Notes: a model not told the origin generated them from the letters alone. Shown: positions 18,655 through 29,078, counted from the first letter of the stretch. The stretch is 64,000 nucleotides of DNA from Micromonospora sp. WMMD980 (GCF_029626035.1 NZ_JARUBE010000003.1:806001-870000), one strand, 5' to 3'. Numbers and translations are program-made.

Positions 18655-19578
18655 TTACTTGCCGGCGCCGAAGGTGTCACAGGCCTTCGGGTCGCCGGTG
18701 GAGAAGCCCTTGGTGAACCACTGCTTGCGCTGCTCGGAACTGCCGTGCGTGAACTCGTCCGGGTTCACCGGCCGGCCGGACCGCTGCTGGATGGCGTCGT
18801 CACCGATCTTCTCGGCGGTGTCGATGGCCTGCTGGATGTCCTGGTCGGTGATGCTCTTGAAGATCTTCTGGCCCTTGTCGTCGGCGGTGCCGGTGGCGTT
18901 CTTGGCCCAGGCGCCGGCGTAGCAGTCGGCCTGCAGCTCCAGCTTGACCGAGAGCGCGTTGGCGTTCTGCGGGTCGCGCTGCTGCTGACGGCGCATCTCC
19001 GCCTCGGTGCCGAGCAGGTCCTGCACGTGGTGGCCGTACTCGTGGGCCAGCACGTACGGCTGGGCGAACTCGCCCTCCGCGCCGAGCTGGTCGGCGAGCA
19101 GGCGGTAGAACGTGAGGTCGATGTAGACCAGGTCGTCGGCCGGGCAGTAGAACGGGCCGACCCCGGAGTCGGCCGCACCGCAGCCGGTGTTGACGTTCTG
19201 GCTGAAAAACACCGTCTTGGACGGCTGGTACTGCTCGCCGAAGACCTCGGGCATGGCGGTGCGCCAGTATGCCTGGATCGAGTTGACGTAGAGCGTGTTG
19301 CGGCAGTCGAGCTGCTTCAGCGCGTCCTCCGCCGAGCACTTCTGCTCCAGCGAGGTGTTGTCGCCCTGCTCCGACCCGCCGCCGCCGTTGGTGGCCGCGT
19401 TGAGGCCGAAGCCGCCACCGACCAGGGCGACGAGCACGGCGATGATGATGCTCACGAGCCCGCCCCGGCCACCGCCGCCGCCCGGGATGGGGATGCCCAT
19501 CCCGCCTCCTCCTCCGCCGGACCCCCGCCGGTCGTCCACCTGGCTGGTGTCGACCCGCGCGTTCTCGTTCAGCTCCAT
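18655..19578 (-). CDS. Neutral zinc metallopeptidase (YpfJ/KPN_02809 family)
   Basis: A 307-residue membrane-anchored protein. Residues 1-40 are Gly-rich and cytoplasmic, followed by one TM helix (LVSIIIAVLVALVGGGFGLN). The extracytoplasmic peptidase domain has the zinc motif HEYGHHVQD and the downstream glutamate region LELQADCYAGAWA, as in the YpfJ family. Four cysteines (CSAEDAL, LDCRN, TGCGA, FYCPADD) could form disulfides. Length is normal. The ATG at 19578 matches the family N-terminus MELNENARVDTSQVDDRRG. It converges with the RCC1 gene on a shared terminator. Confidence 0.92.
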   Translation of the reverse strand: MELNENARVDTSQVDDRRGSGGGGGGMGIPIPGGGGGRGGLVSIIIAVLVALVGGGFGLNAATNGGGGSEQGDNTSLEQKCSAEDALKQLDCRNTLYVNSIQAYWRTAMPEVFGEQYQPSKTVFFSQNVNTGCGAADSGVGPFYCPADDLVYIDLTFYRLLADQLGAEGEFAQPYVLAHEYGHHVQDLLGTEAEMRRQQQRDPQNANALSVKLELQADCYAGAWAKNATGTADDKGQKIFKSITDQDIQQAIDTAEKIGDDAIQQRSGRPVNPDEFTHGSSEQRKQWFTKGFSTGDPKACDTFGAGK

Positions 19579-19701
19579 GTTGACCCCGATCACCAATGTG
19601 TCCGTGTGTGATGGTTGCGGTACCGGACCGGGTCCGGACGGCGCATTCGGTACCCGATGATCTTGTCTGGTAATCCGGCGGGAGCCGCGCGGCGCGCCCG
19701 G

Positions 19702-19707
19702 TACACT
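19702..19707 (+). promoter_or_regulatory. -10 box upstream of ABC-F leader
   Basis: TACACT matches TANNNT and ends six bases before the GTG of a six-codon ORF. The -35 region is GC-rich with no TTGNCN hexamer, which would suit an activator-dependent promoter (inference). Confidence 0.5.
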
Positions 19708-19713
19708 TGACCC

Positions 19714-19734
19714 GTGCTGCGCTGCGAAGGCTGA
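19714..19734 (+). CDS. Putative six-codon leader peptide (MLRCEG) for ABC-F gene
   Basis: GTG-CTG-CGC-TGC-GAA-GGC-TGA reads M-L-R-C-E-G-stop. It sits exactly where a leaderless transcript from the TACACT box would start, 91 bp before the ABC-F start, and is followed eight bases later by a terminator-like hairpin. Ribosome-protecting ABC-F genes are often controlled by short upstream ORFs that sense stalled ribosomes. The arrangement is seen; the regulatory role is inference. It is too short for normal ORF calling. Confidence 0.4.
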   Translation: MLRCEG

Positions 19735-19742
19735 ACGGCCCC

Positions 19743-19773
19743 GCGCCGACGGGAGAAGACGACCCGCCGGCGC
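19743..19773 (+). promoter_or_regulatory. Attenuator-like hairpin before ABC-F gene
   Basis: GCGCCG-A-CGGG (19743-19753) pairs with CCCG-C-CGGCGC (19763-19773) around a 9-nt loop AGAAGACGA, giving ten base pairs with one A/C mismatch, and is followed by TTT. It lies between the putative leader peptide and the ABC-F start, so it could be a premature terminator released when a ribosome stalls on the leader. No competing antiterminator stem was defined by eye. Confidence 0.5.
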
Positions 19774-19825
19774 TTTCGCGTGCCCTGAGTCAGCCCTTCC
19801 GGACCCCGAGAGCGAGTACTCCGAG

Positions 19826-21433
<1,608 letters not shown>

Positions 21434-21609
21434 CCTCGGCGGGGCGGGGCGGTACGGACCGGACGGTCGGGAGGATCACTCTATCGGGAAGTTGACTTTG
21501 CGTAGCGTGTCGGTTGGCGAATAGTTGATATCTGGCGCATGATCGTCCGAGGCGGTCTAATAGGTGGGACCGTATCCGAACCGCACAGTCTGGGACGTGA
21601 GGAATCAGC

Positions 21610-21837
21610 ATGGCAGCCACCGGCACAGCCACCAGCACTGAGAAGGGTCGCCGGATCGTCGGGGCCGAGCGTCAGACGCTCGCCAAAGACCTGGTAAAGC
21701 GGTACACCGGGGGTGAGAGCATCCGTGCGCTGGCGGCCTCGACCGGCCGTTCCTACGGGTTCATCCACCGGGTGCTCACCGAGTCCGGGGTGCAGCTGCG
21801 GCAGCGCGGCGGCGCCCGGCGCCGCAAGAAGGCGTGA
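21610..21837 (+). CDS. Small helix-turn-helix protein (Rv1473A-like)
   Basis: A 75-residue basic protein, MAATGTATSTEKGRR then GAERQTLAKDLVKRYTGGES and IRALAASTGRSYGFIHRVL, a clear helix-turn-helix resembling IS-type/Hin-like DNA-binding folds, with a basic tail RGGARRRKK. Conserved next to ABC-F genes in actinobacteria as I recall. TGAGGAAT precedes the ATG. The 176-bp upstream region is AT-rich; TTGGCG (21514-21519)-N18-CATGAT (21538-21543) is a weak promoter candidate, so it may be transcribed separately from the ABC-F gene. Confidence 0.85.
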   Translation: MAATGTATSTEKGRRIVGAERQTLAKDLVKRYTGGESIRALAASTGRSYGFIHRVLTESGVQLRQRGGARRRKKA

Positions 21838-21883
21838 CCCGCCCCCCAGCGTCGTCCATCAGCGTCGCGCTCCGGGCGGTCCG

Positions 21884-22651
21884 GTGACCGCCGAGACGAC
21901 CGGAGTACGACTCGACTGCGACGGGCCGGTCGCGACGGTGACGTTGTGCCGGCCCGACGTGCTCAACGCCCAGACCCCGGCGATGTGGCGCGCCATGAGC
22001 GACTTCTCCCGGGATCTACCCGGTGACGTGCGGGTCGTCGTCGTGCGCGGCGAGGGCCGCTCCTTCTCCGCCGGGCTGGACCTGGCGGTCGCCGGCGCCT
22101 CCGGGCCGGGCTCCTTCGCCGAGCTGGCCACGTTGCCGGAGGCCGAGTGCGCCGACCGGATCGCCGGCTACCAGGACGGCTTCACCTGGCTGCACCGGCC
22201 GGACGTCATCTCCATCGCCGCGGTGCAGGGCCACGCCATCGGCGCCGGCTTCCAGCTCGCCCTCGCCTGCGACATGCGGGTGCTCGCCGCGGACGCCAAG
22301 CTCTCGATGGCCGAGGTGACCCTCGGCCTGGTCCCCGACCTGGCCGGCACCCGCCGCCTGGTCGAGCTGGTCGGCTACTCCCGGGCCCTGGAGATCTGCG
22401 CTACCGGCCGCCGGATGGACGCCGCCGAGGCCGACCGGATCGGCCTGGCCACGCTGGTGGTGCCGAACGACGAGCTGGACGCCGCCGTCGGTGACCTGTC
22501 GGCCGGGCTGCTCGCCAACAACCGCGACGCGATCGTGGAGATCAAGGCGCTGCTCGCCGGCGCGGCCGGCCGCTCGCACGCCGAGCAACAGCGGGCCGAG
22601 CGCGAGGCGCAGACGAGGCGGATCCGGGACCTGGCCGGACGGGGCGAATAG
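21884..22651 (+). CDS. Enoyl-CoA hydratase/isomerase family protein
   Basis: A 255-residue crotonase-fold protein. It shows the oxyanion-hole region GEGRSFSAGLDL, the second glycine-rich loop AVQGHAIGAGFQLALACDMR and EVTLGLVPDLAGTRRLVELV. The glutamate in AEVTLGL is at the usual catalytic position, although the second acidic residue is not obvious, so hydratase versus another crotonase activity is open. GTG 21884 fits the family N-terminus (VTAETTGVRLDCDGPVATV). It sits 46 bp after the small HTH gene, in an arrangement like echA12 in mycobacteria. Confidence 0.88.
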   Translation: MTAETTGVRLDCDGPVATVTLCRPDVLNAQTPAMWRAMSDFSRDLPGDVRVVVVRGEGRSFSAGLDLAVAGASGPGSFAELATLPEAECADRIAGYQDGFTWLHRPDVISIAAVQGHAIGAGFQLALACDMRVLAADAKLSMAEVTLGLVPDLAGTRRLVELVGYSRALEICATGRRMDAAEADRIGLATLVVPNDELDAAVGDLSAGLLANNRDAIVEIKALLAGAAGRSHAEQQRAEREAQTRRIRDLAGRGE

Positions 22652-22755
22652 CAGTAAGGACCGTTCGGGAAGATCTGGGTTACTCGCGAGGTTGTCACAG
22701 GCGTCGGGAGAATCAACCCGACGGTTCATGCTGCCCGACGACCCGGAGGTGACGG

Positions 22756-24750
22756 ATGTCCAACCCCATGGCCGGCGGCGGCATGGGCGGCTGGAGCATG
22801 CTCCGGTCCCTGCGCAACCGCGACGAGGTCTCCGCGCACCGGCTCAAGCGCGGCACCGCCCGGCGGATCGTCGCGTTCGCCCAGCCCTACCGGCGCGACA
22901 TCGTCGTCTTCCTGGTCACCGTGATCGTGGCCGCGGTGATCGGGGTGGCCACCCCGCTGCTCGCCGGCGACGTCATCGACGCGATCGCCGGCGGCGGCCC
23001 CGACGCCCGGTCCACGGTCGTCCGGCTCGCCCTGATCATCGCCGCGCTGGCGGTGGCCGACGCGCTCTTCTCGCTGGCCCAGCGGTGGTATTCGGCACGC
23101 ATCGGCGAGGGCATCATCCTCGACCTGCGCACCCGGGTCTACGACCACGTCCAGCGGATGCCGCTGCAGTTCTTCACCCGCACCCAGACCGGCGCGCTGG
23201 TCAGCCGGCTCAACAACGACGTGCTCGGCGCCCAGCGGGCGTTCACCTCGACGCTGTCCGGGGTGGTCAGCAACGTCATCCAGCTCGTGCTCACCGCCGG
23301 GGCGATGCTGGTGCTCTCCTGGCAGATCACCGTGCTGGCGCTGGTGCTGCTGCCGATCTTCATCATCCCGGCCCGCCGGGTGGGCAAGCGGCTCGCCGAG
23401 ATCACCCGCGAGTCCTACAACCTCGACGCCAAGATGAACGCGACCATGACCGAGCGGTTCAACGTCTCGGGCGCGTTGCTGGTCAAGCTCTTCGGCAAGC
23501 CGGACGTGGAGGCCACCCGGTTCGCCGCCCGGGCCGAACGGGTCCGCGACATCGGCATCCAGTCCGCCATGTACTCCCGCACCTTCTTCGTGGCGATGCT
23601 GCTGGTCGCCTCGCTCGCCCAGGCGCTCACCTACGGGCTGGGCGGCTGGCTCGCCGTCGCCGGCGCCGTCAGCGCGGGCACCGTGGTGAAGCTGGCGCTG
23701 CTGCTCACCCGCCTCTACGGTCCGCTCACCGCGCTCTCCAACGTCCGGGTCGACGTGATGAGCGCGCTGGTCTCCTTCGACCGGGTCTTCGAGGTGCTCG
23801 ACCTGCGCCCCGGCATCGAGGAGAAGCCCGACGCCGTGCCGGTGCCCCGGGGCAACGGCCGGGTCGAGTTCCGCGACGTGCGCTTCCGCTACCCGAGCGC
23901 CGCCGAGGTGTCGCTGGCCTCCCTCGAAGAGGTCGCCACACTCGACCGCACGGTCAACGAGCCGGTGCTCAAGGGCGTCTCGTTCGCCGTCGAGCCGGGG
24001 CAGATGGTGGCCCTGGTCGGCCCGTCCGGCGCCGGCAAGTCGACGCTGTCCATGCTGATCTCCCGGATCTACGACGTCAGCGACGGCCAGGTGCTGGTCG
24101 GCGGCGTCGACGTGCGCGACGCGACGCTCGCCTCGCTGCGCGACGAGATCGGCGTGGTCACCCAGGATTCGCACCTGTTCCACGAGACGATCCGGGAGAA
24201 CCTCCGCTACGCCAAGCCCGACGCCACCGACGACGAGATCTGGGCGGCGCTGGCCGGCGCGCAGGTCGCCGACCTGGTCCGGGCCACACCCGACGGGCTC
24301 GACACCACGGTGGGGGAGCGGGGCTACCGCTTCTCCGGCGGCGAGAAGCAACGCATCGCCATCGCCCGGCTGCTGCTCAAGTCGCCGTCGATCGTGATCC
24401 TCGACGAGGCGACCGCGCACCTCGACTCGGAGAGCGAGGCGGCGGTGCAGCGGGCGCTCGCGGTGGCGCTGACCGGCCGCACCGCGCTGGTGATCGCGCA
24501 CCGGCTCTCCACCGTGCGCGACGCCGACCAGATCCTGGTCCTCGACGAGGGGCGGATCGTCGAGCGGGGCCGGCACGACGAGCTGGTGGCCGTCGGCGGT
24601 CTCTACGCCGAGCTCTACCGCACCCAGTTCGCGGTCACCGACTCCCCGGCGCCCTTCGCCGAGCCGGAGCAGCCCGAGCCGATGGTGACCACGGTGCCGA
24701 TGGGCACCTACGTCGCCCAGGAGGCCATGCCGCCGGCCGCTGCCAACTAG
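22756..24750 (+). CDS. ABC exporter, fused permease-ATPase (multidrug/lipid type)
   Basis: A 664-residue half-transporter that should work as a homodimer. An N-terminal extension is followed by six TM helices (for example DIVVFLVTVIVAAVIGVATP and MLLVASLAQALTYGLGGWL). The C-terminal ATPase has Walker A GPSGAGKSTLSML, Q-loop VTQDSHLFHETIREN, signature RFSGGEKQRIAIARLLL, Walker B IVILDEATAHLD and H-loop IAHRLSTV. Substrate is unknown. GGAGGTGAC lies just before the ATG. Its stop overlaps the convergent mug gene by 4 bp. Confidence 0.93.
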   Translation: MSNPMAGGGMGGWSMLRSLRNRDEVSAHRLKRGTARRIVAFAQPYRRDIVVFLVTVIVAAVIGVATPLLAGDVIDAIAGGGPDARSTVVRLALIIAALAVADALFSLAQRWYSARIGEGIILDLRTRVYDHVQRMPLQFFTRTQTGALVSRLNNDVLGAQRAFTSTLSGVVSNVIQLVLTAGAMLVLSWQITVLALVLLPIFIIPARRVGKRLAEITRESYNLDAKMNATMTERFNVSGALLVKLFGKPDVEATRFAARAERVRDIGIQSAMYSRTFFVAMLLVASLAQALTYGLGGWLAVAGAVSAGTVVKLALLLTRLYGPLTALSNVRVDVMSALVSFDRVFEVLDLRPGIEEKPDAVPVPRGNGRVEFRDVRFRYPSAAEVSLASLEEVATLDRTVNEPVLKGVSFAVEPGQMVALVGPSGAGKSTLSMLISRIYDVSDGQVLVGGVDVRDATLASLRDEIGVVTQDSHLFHETIRENLRYAKPDATDDEIWAALAGAQVADLVRATPDGLDTTVGERGYRFSGGEKQRIAIARLLLKSPSIVILDEATAHLDSESEAAVQRALAVALTGRTALVIAHRLSTVRDADQILVLDEGRIVERGRHDELVAVGGLYAELYRTQFAVTDSPAPFAEPEQPEPMVTTVPMGTYVAQEAMPPAAAN

Positions 24751-25385
24751 CGAGCGACCGGTGGCCGACCGGTGGTGACGGCGGCGCGTAGTTCACCGAA
24801 GGCGGCGCCGAGCGTCTCCGGGGTGAAGTGCGCGTTCAGCCCGCTCGGGTTGGGCAGCACCCACAGCCGGGCCGGCCCGAGCGGCTCCGGCTGCGGGCCG
24901 AAGCCGGCCTTCGGTCGGGCGAACCCGATCCGGTAGGCGGTCACCCCGACCACCGCCACCCAGCGCGGTCGGTGCCGCTCCACCTTCGCGGTGAGCACCC
25001 GCGCGCCGTCGACCAACTCCTCGGCGGTCAGTTCGTCGGCGCGGGCGCTGGCCCGGGCCACCATGTTGGTGATGCCCAGCCCGAGGGCGGGCAGCTCGTC
25101 CTGCTCGCTGGGGTGCAGCAGGCGCGGGGTGAACCCGCCCCGGTGCAGCGCCGGCCAGAACCGGTTGCCCGGGCGGGCGAAGTGCCAGCCGGTGGCCGCC
25201 GACCACAGGCCGGGGTTGATGCCGACGAAGAGCACGTCCAGCCCGGGCGCGATCAGGTCGGGCAGCAGGCGGTCGGCCGCGGCGGCGAGCTGCTCCCGGC
25301 TGGGCCGGGGATGACGGCGGGCCGGCACGCCCGGACCGGGGGCGGCCCCGGGCCGCCCGCCCGCGGGTCGGCGTCGGTCGTTCAC
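24747..25385 (-). CDS. mug: Mismatch-specific (G/U, G/T) DNA glycosylase Mug
   Basis: Uracil-DNA glycosylase superfamily family 2 enzyme (212 aa) removing uracil or thymine opposite G. The catalytic GINPGLWSA motif, with Asn as in Mug, and the intercalation motif NPSGLNAHF are present, plus FWPALHRGGFTPRLL. The Pro/Arg-rich first 30 residues look disordered. The GTG start overlaps the stop of the upstream SDR gene (GTGA), so they are translationally coupled. Confidence 0.93.
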   Translation of the reverse strand: MNDRRRPAGGRPGAAPGPGVPARRHPRPSREQLAAAADRLLPDLIAPGLDVLFVGINPGLWSAATGWHFARPGNRFWPALHRGGFTPRLLHPSEQDELPALGLGITNMVARASARADELTAEELVDGARVLTAKVERHRPRWVAVVGVTAYRIGFARPKAGFGPQPEPLGPARLWVLPNPSGLNAHFTPETLGAAFGELRAAVTTGRPPVAR

Positions 25386-26143
25386 AGCCCGCGCAGGGCG
25401 CCGCCGTCGACCGGCACGGTCACCCCGGTGACGTAGCCGGCGGCAGGGGAGAGCAGGAACGCCGCCACCCGGCCGAACTCGGCCGGGTCGCCGATGCGGC
25501 CCAGCGGGATGGCCGCCTCCGCCTCGGCGCGGGCCCGGTCGGCGTCACCCGTGGCGGCCAGCAGCTCCCGGTTGCGGTCGGTCATGATCCGCCCGGGCAG
25601 CAGGCTCAGCACCCGCACGCCGCGCGGACCGTACTCGTCGGCCAGGTCCTTCGCCACGCCGGCCAGGCCGGGTCGCAGGCCGTTGGAGATGCCGAGGCCG
25701 GCCAGCGGGGCGCGTACCGAGGTGGACAGCACCAGGCCGATCGCACCGCCGTCGGTGAGCGCGCCGGCCACCGTGCGGGCGACCCGGACGCTGCCCAGGA
25801 AGACCGTCTCGAACGACTCCCGCCACTGCGCGTCGGTGACCTCGGCGGCGGTGCCCCGGGGCGGGCCACCGACCGAGATCAGCGCGCCGTCGAGGCGGCC
25901 GAAGTGCTCGCGCGCCGCCGTGACGAGGCGCTCCGGGGTGCCGGGGTCGGCGAGGTCGGCGGTCAGCCCGATGGCGCGCGCCGGGTCGCCGAGCGCCTCG
26001 ACGGCGGCGGCCACCCGTTCCGGGGCCCGGGCGGAGATCACCACTCGGGCGCCGTCCGCGACGAGCTGCTCGGCGGTGGCGAAGCCGAGGCCGCCGGAGG
26101 CGCCGGTCAGCACGTACACCCGATCGGCCAGTCCGAGATCCAT
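25382..26143 (-). CDS. SDR-family oxidoreductase
   Basis: A classical-type short-chain dehydrogenase (253 aa) beginning MDLGLADRVYVLTGASGGLG (TGxxxGxG cofactor loop), with RAPERV suggesting an NADP-type arginine, SVGGP in place of NNAG, and the C-terminal GYVTGVTVPVDGG. The catalytic Tyr-x-x-x-Lys is not obvious: the expected stretch reads ISNGLRPGLAGVAKDLADEY, with Asn-Gly-Leu in place of YxxSK. This resembles the atypical SDR subgroup with 3-oxoacyl-ACP-reductase-like annotation. CAGGAT ends six bases before the ATG, a possible leaderless -10. Coupled to mug downstream. Confidence 0.85.
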   Translation of the reverse strand: MDLGLADRVYVLTGASGGLGFATAEQLVADGARVVISARAPERVAAAVEALGDPARAIGLTADLADPGTPERLVTAAREHFGRLDGALISVGGPPRGTAAEVTDAQWRESFETVFLGSVRVARTVAGALTDGGAIGLVLSTSVRAPLAGLGISNGLRPGLAGVAKDLADEYGPRGVRVLSLLPGRIMTDRNRELLAATGDADRARAEAEAAIPLGRIGDPAEFGRVAAFLLSPAAGYVTGVTVPVDGGALRGL

Positions 26144-26175
26144 CGCCCGATCCTGCCGTACCGGACGGGCGTCTG

Positions 26176-26622
26176 TCAGCGCGGGGCGGGCCGCAGCAGG
26201 CGTACCCGGCCGGCGAGCTGCACCGCGACGGCGCCGCCGGTGCGCGCGAACGCCGGCAGCCGGCGGGGCCGGGGCGCGGCGCGGCCGTCGTAGCGGCTCG
26301 CGGCCTCGCGCACCGCCAGCTCCTCGGCGCCCAGCGGCGGCAGCGTGCCCCGCCCGCGCAACTCGCGGGCGAGGTCCCAGCCGTCGCGCAGCGAACCGTT
26401 GGTGGGGCGGCCGTCCGCCCACCCGGCGAACGTCGCGGGCCAGTCGGCGCCGAGGCCGGCGGCGAGCAGCGGCCAGTGCCGGGCCACGTCACCGGCCCGC
26501 TTGCGCAGCAGGGCCCGGCGGGCCGCGTCCACCGGCGCCGGGGCGAAGCCGGGCGGCAGCGGACCGCCGGCCACCAGCGCGGCGACCAGCTCGGCCTGCC
26601 GGGCCGCCAGGTCGCCGCTCAC
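26176..26622 (-). CDS. Small HvfC/DUF2063-like partner of MNIO enzyme
   Basis: A 148-residue protein, third gene of a coupled trio; its GTG start overlaps the MNIO stop (GTGA). The spacing of [39 protein letters not shown], the [13 protein letters not shown] block and the later [10 protein letters not shown] resembles the N-terminal helical part of DUF2063/HvfC-type partners. In characterised MNIO systems these present the substrate leader to the enzyme. That assignment is inference from pattern and position; I do not recognise a closer family. The C-terminus is Arg-rich and predicted disordered. No membrane segment. Confidence 0.75.
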   Translation of the reverse strand: MSGDLAARQAELVAALVAGGPLPPGFAPAPVDAARRALLRKRAGDVARHWPLLAAGLGADWPATFAGWADGRPTNGSLRDGWDLARELRGRGTLPPLGAEELAVREAASRYDGRAAPRPRRLPAFARTGGAVAVQLAGRVRLLRPAPR

Positions 26623-27437
26623 GTGACCGTCGGGTGGCCGGAGGCGGCGGCCAGCGCGTCCAGTTCGCCGCGCAGCTCGGCGGCGGGCGGGTAGTGGCCG
26701 TCGCGCTCCAGCAGCAGTGCCGGCGGGCGACGTCGCGCGCAGAGCCGGCGGACCAGGTCGAGCACCTCGGCGGGCACCGGGTCGGTGTGGGTGTCGTGGT
26801 AGTAGCCGCCGGCCTCGGCGCCGCCGGCCACGTGGACGTAGGCGATCCGTTCCAGCGGCAGCCGGTCCAGTAGCGCGGCGGCGTCGCCACCCCGGTTGCG
26901 GGCGTTGGCGTGCACGTTCGCGACGTCGAGCAGCAGCAGCGCCCCGGTGGCGTCGAGGATCTCGGTGAGGAAGTCGGCCTCGTCCAGCTCGTCGTCGGGC
27001 CAGTCGAAGAGCGCCGCGATCGGCTCCAGCGCCAGCGGCACCGGCAGCTCGGCCTGCGCCCGCCGCACGTTGGCCACCACCGCGGCCACCGCCTCCCGGC
27101 TGCGCGGCAGCGGCAGCAGGTGACCGGCCTCCAGCCCGCCGGCCCGCACGAACGCGATGTGCTCGCTGACCAGCGGCGCCGCCAGCGCCTCGGCCACCCC
27201 GGCCAGGTGCGCCACCCGGTGCGGGTCGACAGGTTCCGCGCCGCCGAGCGAGAGGCGCACCCCGTGGGGTACGACGGTGACGCCGCGCTCGCGCAGCTCG
27301 GCCAGGCCGTCGGGTAGCGGTCCGGTCGGGTTCACCCCTTCCGCGACCACCTCGACGAAGCGCAGCCCCGGCAGCCCGGCCACGAAGCCGGCGATCTCGG
27401 GGCGCCAGCCGATGCCGACGCCGGACGGGCCGCTCAT
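26619..27437 (-). CDS. DUF692 multinuclear non-haem iron oxygenase (MNIO)
   Basis: A 272-residue TIM-barrel enzyme of the DUF692/MbnB family. Characterised members use two or three irons to oxidise cysteines in peptides (oxazolone-thioamide formation in methanobactin, beta-carbon excision in TglH, thiooxazole formation). Family motifs with putative ligands are clear: [12 protein letters not shown] (H58), SEHIAF (H93), LEPIAAL (E138), [14 protein letters not shown] (D171, N174, N178), YVHVAGG (H202), HDTHTDPVP (H214, D215, H217) and LLERDGHYP (E244). Length is normal. It is coupled by ATGA to the upstream gene for a membrane protein with a Cys-rich tail, the likely substrate, and by GTGA to the downstream partner. 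Confidence 0.92.
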   Translation of the reverse strand: MSGPSGVGIGWRPEIAGFVAGLPGLRFVEVVAEGVNPTGPLPDGLAELRERGVTVVPHGVRLSLGGAEPVDPHRVAHLAGVAEALAAPLVSEHIAFVRAGGLEAGHLLPLPRSREAVAAVVANVRRAQAELPVPLALEPIAALFDWPDDELDEADFLTEILDATGALLLLDVANVHANARNRGGDAAALLDRLPLERIAYVHVAGGAEAGGYYHDTHTDPVPAEVLDLVRRLCARRRPPALLLERDGHYPPAAELRGELDALAAASGHPTVT

Positions 27438-28360
27438 CCGCCGCACCCGCCGCCACCCCCGCACCCGCCGCCGCCGCAGGAGGAGCTGCCGCCGCCGCAG
27501 GAGCTGCCGCCCCCGGAGCAGGAGCTGCCGCCACCGCCGCACGAGGTGCCGGAGCTGCCGGCGGTGCCCATCGCCTGGCGCTGGATCTCGGCCTGCTCCG
27601 CGAAACCCGGGTCCATGGTCCAGAGCGTCGCGGTGCCGAACAGCGCCACGCCCAGGGCCGCGTCCGACGGGCCGTAGGTGGCGTACGCGGGGGCGGCGGT
27701 GGGGCGCAGCCAGGCGTGCCGGCGGCGCAGGTCGCGCAGCGCGGCGGTGGCCGCCCGGGTGCGCCACGGCACGCGGTTGAGCAGCACGAACGCGACGAAG
27801 AGCGGGAACAGGGCGAGGAGCAGGAAGCCGGCGGGCCGGCCGTTGGTCAGGCCGACGAAGGCGCGGACGACGCCGAGCGCCAGCAGCAGGCCGAGCGCCG
27901 TGGACCCGCGTCGCAGCGTGCGACGGCGTTCCGGGTGCAGGGCCAGGCCCCGGCGGACCAGCCCGTCGCGCAGCTCGTCCAGCGCCCGCCGGACCCACTC
28001 GTCGCGGGCCAGCTCGCGGGTGCGCAGGCCACGGCTGGCGGCGTGGTGGACGGCCTGGTCGAGCGGGGTGACGCCGGCCGGCAGCGGCCCGCCGGGAGCC
28101 AGCCGCCGGTCCGGGTGCACGCCGACCGCGCCGGCCCGGCGCAGCCCGCCGAGCGAGGTCCAGACCGCGAGCTGGTCACCCCCGTTGAGGTACGCGACCT
28201 GCTGCGGCCCGAGCGCGCCGTGATCGGTCACGGCGGTGCCGGCCAGCGCGCGGAACCGGCGGACGGCCGTGACGACGACCAGGACGACGGCCGCGACGAG
28301 GTACCAGCGCAGGAAGACGGGGCCGGGCACGCCCCAGGTGTCGGCCGCGAGGACGGTCAT
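27434..28360 (-). CDS. TIGR04222-type membrane protein with Cys/Gly/Ser-rich C-terminal tail
   Basis: A 308-residue membrane protein. A TM helix lies near residues 15-35 ([20 protein letters not shown]). A soluble stretch follows containing [20 protein letters not shown], then two adjacent TM helices around residues 150-200. The last 40 residues are almost only Gly, Ser and Cys, with cysteines at about 274, 281, 288, 295, 300 and 306 (spacing 7,7,7,5,6). This matches the TIGR04222 ('near_uncomplex') architecture as I remember it. The tail resembles a precursor peptide region for the MNIO encoded immediately downstream (ATGA overlap). AGGAGC precedes ATG 28360. The frame is open far upstream, but that is a high-GC artefact. 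Confidence 0.9.
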   Translation of the reverse strand: MTVLAADTWGVPGPVFLRWYLVAAVVLVVVTAVRRFRALAGTAVTDHGALGPQQVAYLNGGDQLAVWTSLGGLRRAGAVGVHPDRRLAPGGPLPAGVTPLDQAVHHAASRGLRTRELARDEWVRRALDELRDGLVRRGLALHPERRRTLRRGSTALGLLLALGVVRAFVGLTNGRPAGFLLLALFPLFVAFVLLNRVPWRTRAATAALRDLRRRHAWLRPTAAPAYATYGPSDAALGVALFGTATLWTMDPGFAEQAEIQRQAMGTAGSSGTSCGGGGSSCSGGGSSCGGGSSSCGGGGCGGGGGCGG

Positions 28361-28452
28361 GGGCTGCTCCTGTCGCGAGGGGATCGCGGCCCATTGTGGA
28401 GCAGGTGCGCCAACGTTGACCTCCTCGGTGCGGGCAGTTACCGGACCGAGAC

Positions 28453-29025
28453 TCAGTGCCGGCGGACGGCCTCCTCGACCAGGTCGAGCACGCGGGTCAG
28501 GTCGCCCGCGGGCCGACCCATCGCCAGGTGCAGCACCAGCCCGTCGTAGGCCAGCTCCAGGAACTGGGCGAGCACGTCGATCGGCACGTCGTCGCGCAGC
28601 ACGCCGGCTTCGCGCTGGCGGAGCAGGCGTTCCCGGGTCGCCTCGGCGATGGCCGCGGAGCGCTCGGACCAGCGCTTGGCGAACGCCGGGTCGGTGCGCA
28701 GCCGGCGGGAGACCTCGAGCTGGCTGCCGAGCCAGCCGGTGGTGTCCGGCGAGACGGCGCGGGCCAGCAGGTCTCGCATCACCTGGACGAGGCCGTTGCG
28801 GGCGACGGTCTCCACCATGGCGGCGGCGTCGTCCTCGGCCACGGCGAGGAAGAGCGAGTCCTTGTCGCGGAAGTGGTGGAAGATCGCGCCCCGGGAAAGG
28901 CCGGTGGCCTCCTCCAGCCGACGCACGGTGGCGCCCTCGTAGCCGTGCCGGGCGAAACACGCCCGGGCCGCGGTGAGGATCTCCTGCCGGCGCGCGTCGA
29001 GCTGGTCCTGACTTACTCTGGGCAC
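28453..29025 (-). CDS. acnR: TetR-family repressor AcnR (aconitase regulator)
   Basis: A 190-residue TetR regulator. The N-terminus, DARRQEILTAARACFARHGY then EGATVRRLEEATGLSRGAIF and HHFRDKDSLFLAVAEDDAA, is very close to the AcnR/Rv1474c sequence as I know it, and the C-terminus (ISVLAQ-like DVPIDVLAQFLELAYDGLVL, LDLVEEAVRR) also matches. AcnR represses aconitase. In Corynebacterium and Mycobacterium it lies beside acn; here acn is at 44404-47244. GTG 29025 gives the expected N-terminus VPRVSQDQ. TTGCAT (29055-29060)-N17-GACGAT (29032-29037) on the minus strand is a plausible leaderless promoter and is overlapped by a palindrome, suggesting autorepression. Confidence 0.88.
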   Translation of the reverse strand: MPRVSQDQLDARRQEILTAARACFARHGYEGATVRRLEEATGLSRGAIFHHFRDKDSLFLAVAEDDAAAMVETVARNGLVQVMRDLLARAVSPDTTGWLGSQLEVSRRLRTDPAFAKRWSERSAAIAEATRERLLRQREAGVLRDDVPIDVLAQFLELAYDGLVLHLAMGRPAGDLTRVLDLVEEAVRRH

Positions 29026-29056
29026 GGCACGATCGTCGCAGGTGGGCAGGGTCGAT

Positions 29057-29078
29057 GCAAACCGTACGTACGGATTGC
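29057..29078. promoter_or_regulatory. Putative AcnR operator (acnR/nitrilase intergenic)
   Basis: The perfect palindrome CCGTACGTACGG (29062-29073) is flanked by GCAA and TTGC arms, giving a 22-bp dyad with a single non-pairing position (29061/29074). It covers the acnR -35 and lies 13 bp upstream of the nitrilase -10. A closely related site overlaps the acn -10 at 47348-47369. Binding by AcnR is inferred from the shared site and gene identities. Confidence 0.7.
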
